The notes under the pieces were generated by a model. It was not told the origin of the DNA and did no database searches. It saw only the letters and a program-made list of their open reading frames with translations. A program made the position numbers and the translations under genes. A stretch of DNA of 9,403 bases from Desulfovibrio desulfuricans. Its GTDB lineage: Bacteria > Desulfobacterota > Desulfovibrionia > Desulfovibrionales > Desulfovibrionaceae. Every line of letters begins with the position of its first letter. Position 1 is the first letter of the stretch. This document shows, piece after piece, positions 5,032 to 9,403 of the stretch. The stretch is taken from NCBI GenBank assembly GCA_003251995.1, contig QKDT01000363.1, forward strand, positions 1 through 9,403, read 5' to 3'.

Positions 5032-7254
5032 TTAACGTCTGTCGCGGCGTTCACGCCCGCCACGGTCGCCACGACCGTTTCTGTCGCCACGGTCAGAGCG
5101 GGGGGGACGCGCAGTTTCTTCGGGATTCCAGGGGTGGCCCTGTTCTTCAAGCAGCACTGCCTTGCGGCTGGCGCGGATGCGGTCGCCGTTGATTTCGATG
5201 ACCTTGACCATCATATCTTCACCAAGGCGAGCCACATCACCGGGCTGTTCCACGCGGTTGATGTCGAGCTGCGACACGTGAACAAGGGCTTCCACATTGG
5301 GCAGCACTTCCACGATGGCGCCGATTTCCATGATCTTGCGCACCTTGGCAAGGTAGTTCTTGCCCAGGTCGGGGCGCTGGTCGTAGTACGAAACCATTTC
5401 GCGCGCCTTTTCCAGGGCATCAGCCGTGGGGGCAAAGATGGAAACGCGACCGGAGTCTTCGATATCCACAGAAGCGCCCGTAGCCGCGGTGATGGCCTTA
5501 ATGTTCTTGCCGCCGGGGCCGATGATCAGGCGGATGATATCCGGGTTCACAAACACTTCGGCGTGCTGCGGGGCAAAGCGCGAAAGTTCCTTGCGCGGTT
5601 CGGCAATGGCTTTCGCCATTTCTTCCAGAATGTGGTGGCGGCCTTCGTGGGCCTGCTTCATGGCGGCGCGCATGATCTCGGTGGTGAGGCCGGTGATCTT
5701 GATGTCCATCTGCACGCCGGTCACGCCTTCAGCGGTACCAGCAATCTTGAAGTCCATGTCGCCGAGGGCGTCTTCGTCACCAAGAATGTCGGTGAGCACA
5801 ATGAACTTGTCGCCTTCCTTGATCAGGCCCATGGCTACGCCAGCCACAGGGGCAGTGATGGGCACGCCCGCGTCCATGAGCGAAAGCGAACCGCCGCACA
5901 CGGCAGCCATGGAAGAAGAACCGTTGGATTCGAGGGTCTCGGAAACAACGCGCAGGGTGAAGGGGAACGAAGCGTCGGCGGGCAGCACAGGACGCAGCGA
6001 CTTTTCAGCCAGAGCGCCGTGACCGATTTCGCGGCGCGAAACGCGCACGGGCTTGACCTCGCCCACAGAGAAGGGCGGGAAGTTGTAGTGCAGCATAAAG
6101 CGCTTGGTCACGTCGCCGGTGAGCGAATCCATGCGCTGTTCATCGGTGGAGGAGCCAAGCGTGGTCACAACCATGGACTTGGTTTCGCCGCGGCGGAACA
6201 GGGCAGAACCGTGAGCGCGGGGCAGCAGGCCGGTCTGAATCTGGATGGGGCGCACGGTCTTGGTGTCACGACCGTCAATACGCGTACCTTCGTTGACAAT
6301 GCGGGCGCGCACCAGCTTCTTTTCCAGGTCGCCCAGCATGTCGCCCACGCTCTTGAGGGCAGCTTCGTTTTCAGCCCAGGCGGGGTCGTTCTTGAGGTTT
6401 TCCATGACCTTTTCTTTCACGGCCTTGCGGGCATCCTTGCGGGCCATCTTTTCAGGCACGCGCAGGGCGGCTTCCAAACCGGCGTCAAGGGCCAGTTCTT
6501 TCACGCGGGCAACCAGAACCGGGTCGTCGGCGTGGGCGGTAAAGGCCATTTTGGGCTTGCCAGCCAGTTCACGCAGCTTGAGCTGCGCTTCAACCAGGGG
6601 CTGAATCTGCTGACGGCCCCATTCAAGAGCGTCGATGATGACTTCTTCAGGCACAAAGCGGGCTTCGCCTTCCACCATGGTGAGTGCGTCGGCAGAAGCG
6701 GCAAAAACGATGTTGAGGTCGCTCTGTTCCTGCTGCTCAAAGGTGGGGTTGAGCACAAACTGACCGTTGATGCGACCAATGCGACCACCAGCCACCGGGC
6801 CGTCAAAAGGCAGGGGCGAAAGCATGACCGCGGCGGAAGCGCCCGTGAGCGCCAGCACGTCGGAGTCGTTCACCTGATCGGCAGAAATAACGCTGGCAAG
6901 CACCTGCACGTCTTCGTTCAGGCCCTTTTTGGGGAACAGCGGGCGCAGCGGGCGGTCGATCAGGCGGGAAACCAGGGTTTCACGCTCGGAAGGACGACCG
7001 ATTTCGCGGCGGAAGAAGCTGCCGGGGATGCGACCGGCGGCATACATCTTTTCGGAGTATTCAACGGTAAGGGGGAAAAAGCCCTTGTCGAATTCGAGCG
7101 TCTGCGAGCACACGGTAACAAGCACCACCGTGCCGCCGCACTGAATCCACACAGAACCGTGGGCCTGATTGGCCATGCGGCCTGTTTCAAGGATAACTTC
7201 CTTGCCGCCAACCTGGGTAGTAACCCGGATAGGTTCAAAAATATCTTGATACAT
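5032..7254 (-). CDS. pnp: Polyribonucleotide nucleotidyltransferase (PNPase)
   Basis: A 740-residue phosphorolytic 3'-5' exoribonuclease, a trimer and part of the RNA-decay machinery. The start at 7254 (MYQDIFEPIR) follows AAAGGA with a 7-nt spacer; an in-frame ATG 126 bp further upstream only adds residues read from the leader. Domains in order: RNase PH-like core 1 (about 10-145), an alpha-helical linker (about 235-320), core 2 (about 322-550) with ESNGSSSMAAVCGG (442-455) and the acidic catalytic cluster DILGDEDALGDMDF (489-502), KH (about 563-620) with the GPGG loop (579-582), and S1 (about 629-700). The last 25 or so residues are almost only Arg, Asp and Gly, a basic low-complexity tail that could bind RNA. 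The gene lies 170 bp downstream of rpsO, the usual bacterial order. All catalytic features are present. Confidence 0.98.
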   Translation of the reverse strand: MYQDIFEPIRVTTQVGGKEVILETGRMANQAHGSVWIQCGGTVVLVTVCSQTLEFDKGFFPLTVEYSEKMYAAGRIPGSFFRREIGRPSERETLVSRLIDRPLRPLFPKKGLNEDVQVLASVISADQVNDSDVLALTGASAAVMLSPLPFDGPVAGGRIGRINGQFVLNPTFEQQEQSDLNIVFAASADALTMVEGEARFVPEEVIIDALEWGRQQIQPLVEAQLKLRELAGKPKMAFTAHADDPVLVARVKELALDAGLEAALRVPEKMARKDARKAVKEKVMENLKNDPAWAENEAALKSVGDMLGDLEKKLVRARIVNEGTRIDGRDTKTVRPIQIQTGLLPRAHGSALFRRGETKSMVVTTLGSSTDEQRMDSLTGDVTKRFMLHYNFPPFSVGEVKPVRVSRREIGHGALAEKSLRPVLPADASFPFTLRVVSETLESNGSSSMAAVCGGSLSLMDAGVPITAPVAGVAMGLIKEGDKFIVLTDILGDEDALGDMDFKIAGTAEGVTGVQMDIKITGLTTEIMRAAMKQAHEGRHHILEEMAKAIAEPRKELSRFAPQHAEVFVNPDIIRLIIGPGGKNIKAITAATGASVDIEDSGRVSIFAPTADALEKAREMVSYYDQRPDLGKNYLAKVRKIMEIGAIVEVLPNVEALVHVSQLDINRVEQPGDVARLGEDMMVKVIEINGDRIRASRKAVLLEEQGHPWNPEETARPPRSDRGDRNGRGDRGGRERRDRR

Positions 7255-7273
7255 AAAAATTCCTTTGCGTAGT

Positions 7274-7352
7274 GCGAAGGGGATTCCGGCAAAAGCGGGC
7301 AGAACGTTGGCCTTTGGCCTCTGCCTGATTTTCCCGGACCCCCCTTCTTCGC
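7274..7352 (-). promoter_or_regulatory. Long imperfect hairpin in the pnp leader
   Basis: A 79-nt region that folds back on itself just upstream of the pnp ribosome binding site. Outer arms: GCGAAG (7274-7279) with CTTCGC (7347-7352), then runs of G and C and TCCGG with CCGGA. Inner arms: GGCAGA (7298-7303) with TCTGCC (7320-7325), then GGCC (7309-7312) with GGCC (7316-7319) around a TTT loop, with a 5-nt bulge on one side. In E. coli the pnp leader folds into a long stem that RNase III cuts, after which PNPase represses its own message. The location and shape here suggest the same kind of control, which is inferred. Confidence 0.55.
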
Positions 7353-7384
7353 GTTTGTACCCTTGACAGGGTTGATTCAAGCAA

Positions 7385-7412
7385 CAAGGGGGAGCGCTCT
7401 GGCCCCCCCTTG
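7385..7412 (-). terminator. GC-rich hairpin after rpsO
   Basis: CAAGGGGG (7385-7392) pairs with CCCCCTTG (7405-7412); two more G-C pairs follow a mismatch. It lies 12 bp after the rpsO stop. On the minus strand it is followed by TTGCTTG, a weak T-tract, so it may be a leaky terminator or an mRNA 3'-end stabiliser that lets some transcription continue into pnp. Confidence 0.5.
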
Positions 7413-7424
7413 CGCGTCAGAGTC

Positions 7425-7694
7425 TTACTTGCGCAGACCGAGCTTTTCGATAAGAGCGCGGTAACGCTGGACGTCTTTCTTCTTCAGGTAGTTAAGAATG
7501 TTGCGACGACGACCAACCAACTTGAGCAGGCCGGGACGCGAGTGGAAGTCCTTCTTGTGTTCTTTGAAGTGACCGGTAAGGTCTTCAATACGGGCGGTGA
7601 GCAGAGCCACCTGAACTTCCGGGGAACCGGTGTCGCCTTCATGTTTGGCGTGGGCATCAATAACCGTTTTCTTGTCGCTGGCATCCATTACCAC
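7425..7694 (-). CDS. rpsO: 30S ribosomal protein S15
   Basis: An 89-residue primary 16S rRNA-binding protein of the small ribosomal subunit, the family's normal length. The signature HEGDTGSPEVQVALLTARI (18-36), then HKKDFHSRPGLLKLVGRRR (46-64) and a basic C-terminus match S15 throughout. The start is taken as GTG (7694-7692) because AAGGAG (7701-7706) sits 7 nt before it; the ATG two codons later would have a 13-nt spacer. The gene follows the truB stop by 24 bp, so the ribosome binding site lies in that gap and the two are probably co-transcribed. In E. coli, S15 represses its own translation through its leader; such a structure was not worked out here. Confidence 0.98.
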   Translation of the reverse strand: MVMDASDKKTVIDAHAKHEGDTGSPEVQVALLTARIEDLTGHFKEHKKDFHSRPGLLKLVGRRRNILNYLKKKDVQRYRALIEKLGLRK

Positions 7695-7718
7695 AGCAGT
7701 ACTCCTTGATAGTCGGGG

Positions 7719-8732
7719 TTAGTTCCAAAGTCCCCGCAACACGGTCCAACAGGGGCCAGCAGGCGTGCTTTCAAGCTGTGCAAGAGCCAGGGCAGTGCCC
7801 TGTTCAAGCAGCAGCGCGAAGCCTTCTACAGGCTCAACATCAGCAGCGCCTTGCGCTGAGACCTCCGCCTGGGCGGGGGCATCGGGGCGGCATGGCACGG
7901 CTATGCCGTTGCGCACGCGCGCGGCTTCATCCGGCGTGAGCTCCACCTTGCGCCAGTGGGGCAGTGCTTCCGCAATGGGACGCACGCAACCCGGCAACAG
8001 GGTGGGATCAGCCGTGAAGTCCGCGGGATCGCGGGCCACGTTGAGGCCGAAGGGGTGACTATACTCTCGGGTCAGTTCCGTGAGCACGGCTCCGCACCCT
8101 AAGCGCGTCCCCAAGCTGTGGGCCAGGGAGCGTATATAGGTGCCAGAACTGCAAGCGACCCGAAAGCGCACAAACGGAAGACTCACATCGAGTGTTTCCG
8201 CCTGTGAAATTTTCATATGTTTGACCTTGGTTGGGGCATCCACACCTTTGCGCGCCAGCTTGTACAGCGGCTGGCCTTCGTGCTTGGCGGCAGAATACTG
8301 CGGCACGGGCTGCTCGGTGAGTTCAAGCCAAGCGGCGATCTCGCGGCGCACATCAGCTTCGCTCACATGCTCCCACGGCGCTTCAGCAACAACCTTGCCT
8401 TCAATATCCCAGGTGTCGGTGGTTTGGCCCAGCCGCAATGTGCCGCTGTAAACTTTGCCCCCGCCAGCCATCAGGTGCCCTGAAAGCTTGGTAGCCTGAC
8501 CCAGCAATACCAGCAGCACCCCTGAAGCCAAAGGATCAAGAGTGCCTGCATGCCCGATTTTTTTCTGCCCAAGGCGTTTGATCGCCGTGAGGCAACGGGC
8601 CGAAGTGGGGCCGGAAGGCTTGCGCAGCACAAGAACGCCGTGCTGTTGGGGCAACTGGGCCGCCCCGGAGCGTTTTTCCGGCTGCCGATCTGAGGTGCTG
8701 GGTGCGGCAGCAGCCGCTTTGGTCATACTCAT
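7719..8732 (-). CDS. truB: tRNA pseudouridine-55 synthase TruB
   Basis: Converts U55 in the T-loop of tRNAs to pseudouridine. Counting from the ATG at 8732 the protein has 337 residues. The catalytic motif GHAGTLDPLASGVL (60-73) carries the nucleophile D66. Other conserved segments are KVYSGTLRLGQTTDT (93-107), QPVPQYSAAKHEGQPLYKLAR (141-161) and SSGTYIRSLAHSLG (195-208). The first 30 residues are an Ala/Ser/Gln-rich extension before the usual start of the fold (HGVLVLRKPSGPTS). The start is uncertain: TTG 8738, ATG 8732 and ATG 8726 are all in frame and none has a good ribosome binding site. A promoter-like sequence ends only a few bases upstream. The C-terminal segment after about residue 245 is less conserved. 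The order truB-rpsO-pnp is typical of bacteria. Confidence 0.96.
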   Translation of the reverse strand: MSMTKAAAAAPSTSDRQPEKRSGAAQLPQQHGVLVLRKPSGPTSARCLTAIKRLGQKKIGHAGTLDPLASGVLLVLLGQATKLSGHLMAGGGKVYSGTLRLGQTTDTWDIEGKVVAEAPWEHVSEADVRREIAAWLELTEQPVPQYSAAKHEGQPLYKLARKGVDAPTKVKHMKISQAETLDVSLPFVRFRVACSSGTYIRSLAHSLGTRLGCGAVLTELTREYSHPFGLNVARDPADFTADPTLLPGCVRPIAEALPHWRKVELTPDEAARVRNGIAVPCRPDAPAQAEVSAQGAADVEPVEGFALLLEQGTALALAQLESTPAGPCWTVLRGLWN

Positions 8733-8744
8733 ATGCAAGTTGCT

Positions 8745-8773
8745 ACCATAGCCGCAGAGCGGGCATAAGTCAA
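8745..8773 (-). promoter_or_regulatory. Sigma-70-type promoter before truB
   Basis: TTGACT (8768-8773) is a five-of-six match to the -35 box. It is followed by a 17-bp spacer and TATGGT (8745-8750), a four-of-six -10 box. A T-rich run lies directly upstream, as in UP elements. It would begin a truB-rpsO-pnp transcript at about 8738, leaving only about 6 nt before the ATG at 8732. Confidence 0.5.
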
Positions 8774-8790
8774 AAAAATATCAGCGGCAA

Positions 8791-8807
8791 AGGCCCCTGG
8801 AAGGCCT
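8791..8807 (-). terminator. Weak hairpin downstream of nrnA
   Basis: AGGCC (8791-8795) pairs with GGCCT (8803-8807) around a 7-nt loop. On the minus strand a run of seven T follows, but about 12 nt later, and it abuts the truB -35 box. It may be a weak terminator between the nrnA transcript and the truB promoter. Confidence 0.25.
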
Positions 8808-8832
8808 GAAAACCGCGAAAATTTAAAAATTG

Positions 8833-9403
8833 CTAGTTGGCGGATGCTGGCAGGCCTTCAGCGTCCAGCTCTTCTGCAATGGCGGCAAGCAGTTGGGCGC
8901 TTGCCGATTCCATATCGGCCCGCACGGTGCCACCTGCGGCATTAAGATGCCCGCCGCCGCCCAGGCGGTTTGCCGCCGCGCGCACGTTGACCGAGCCGTA
9001 AGAGCGCAGGCTGAACTTACAGACTGCCGGGGAATCCTCCCGCAGCACTGCCGCCACCTGCACGCCGCGCAGACGGCGCAATTGCTCCACAAAGCCTTCC
9101 AGGTCTTCTTTAAGCGCACCACACGCGCGCAGGTCTTCAAGATGCACGGGGCAAAAACATATGCTGCCGCCGCGTTCCATCTGCGCACGCTGCATCAGTT
9201 TGCCCCAAAGCGTCAGGCGACCACGGCTCCAACTGTTTTCAAGGTGCTCGCGCAATTGGGCGATGTTGCAGCCGTGTTCAACCATGTGGGCTGTGAGGTA
9301 GAGCACCTCGGCGCTGGTATTGCCGTGGCAAAAGCCGCCGGTGTCCGTAATTATGCCCAGCGCCACGGCGGTTGCCAGATCACCCGTGAGGGGCAGGCCT
9401 GCC
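8833..9403 (-). CDS. nrnA: DHH/DHHA1 phosphoesterase (NrnA-like oligoribonuclease / pAp phosphatase), C-terminal part
   Basis: Partial gene: the frame is open to the right end of the window and stops at TAG (8833-8835), leaving 189 residues of a protein usually about 310-350 long. The visible part begins near the end of the DHH domain, with PLTGDLATAVALGIITDTGGF matching the conserved stretch that ends in the metal-binding aspartate of TDTGxF. The DHHA1 domain follows with GSVNVRAAANRLGGGGHLNAAGG, whose GGGGHxxAAG motif binds substrate. NrnA enzymes degrade 2-5-nt RNA fragments to mononucleotides and convert 3'-phosphoadenosine 5'-phosphate to AMP. The N-terminal DHH motif is outside the window, so activity cannot be fully confirmed. 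It lies upstream of truB on the same strand with a 100-bp gap. Pairing with RNA-decay and translation genes fits the role. Confidence 0.9.
   Translation of the reverse strand, partial: AGLPLTGDLATAVALGIITDTGGFCHGNTSAEVLYLTAHMVEHGCNIAQLREHLENSWSRGRLTLWGKLMQRAQMERGGSICFCPVHLEDLRACGALKEDLEGFVEQLRRLRGVQVAAVLREDSPAVCKFSLRSYGSVNVRAAANRLGGGGHLNAAGGTVRADMESASAQLLAAIAEELDAEGLPASAN

Noticed and set aside
3986..5035. A 349-codon open frame on the plus strand opposite the 327-residue gene
   Set aside because: It is antisense to a gene with a good ribosome binding site. The composition is typical of a mirrored frame in GC-rich DNA.
5134..7272. A 712-codon open frame on the plus strand opposite pnp
   Set aside because: It is the antisense shadow of pnp, rich in His and Gly, and it lacks any family motif. 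The minus frame contains all PNPase domains.
7363..7368. TTGACA on the plus strand, a perfect -35 box
   Set aside because: It points away from all nearby genes, and no plus-strand gene follows.
7359..7372. A short inverted repeat (ACCCT/AGGGT, 4-nt loop) in the rpsO-pnp spacer
   Set aside because: Five base pairs are too few to call a terminator. It may just be a minor part of the leader fold.
7255..7380. Extending pnp upstream to the ATG at 7380
   Set aside because: The extra 42 residues would be read through the leader hairpin. PNPase homologues start near MYQDIFEP, where a good ribosome binding site is present.

Overview
The window looks like a stretch of chromosome from a Desulfovibrio-like sulfate reducer (Desulfovibrionaceae). 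Three things point there: a formate dehydrogenase pair whose electron-transfer subunit has the cysteine layout of the three-cluster FdhB of Desulfovibrio; a NifA-type sigma-54 activator next to it; and an nrnA-truB-rpsO-pnp gene order with moderately high GC. This assignment is inferred from protein resemblance, not from a search.

Layout. Positions 1-1602 (+ strand) hold the 3' end of a formate dehydrogenase catalytic subunit gene (fdhA) and the complete fdhB. Both genes point right and end at a strong hairpin at 1677-1710. Converging on that hairpin from the right is a 522-residue GAF-AAA+-Fis activator (1757-3325, minus). Upstream of the activator lies about 620 bp with no convincing gene (3326-3947). 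It contains a candidate promoter with an overlapping dyad, a second perfect dyad and a doubtful 56-codon reading frame. From 3948 to the window end all genes are on the minus strand. In transcription order they are the 3' part of an nrnA-like DHH/DHHA1 phosphoesterase gene, truB (tRNA pseudouridine-55 synthase), rpsO (ribosomal protein S15), pnp (polynucleotide phosphorylase) and an uncharacterised 327-residue protein, which is closed by a hairpin at 3948-3975.

How the genes work together. FdhA and FdhB form a formate-oxidising (or CO2-reducing) dehydrogenase, which in Desulfovibrio is periplasmic and passes electrons to cytochromes c. The activator may control this or another sigma-54 promoter, but its target is not visible here. 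The leftward genes are an RNA-processing and translation cluster: PNPase and NrnA degrade RNA to nucleotides, TruB modifies tRNA and S15 builds the 30S subunit. A sigma-70-type promoter lies just before truB. The rpsO-pnp spacer holds a GC-rich hairpin after rpsO and a long imperfect hairpin in the pnp leader, an arrangement that resembles the RNase III-processed pnp leader known in Escherichia coli.

I did not find an obviously new system. The points most worth checking are the pnp leader structure, the very short leader predicted for truB, the dyad and direct repeats at the activator promoter, and the unrecognised gene after pnp. No mobile elements, tRNAs, rRNAs or CRISPR arrays were seen.
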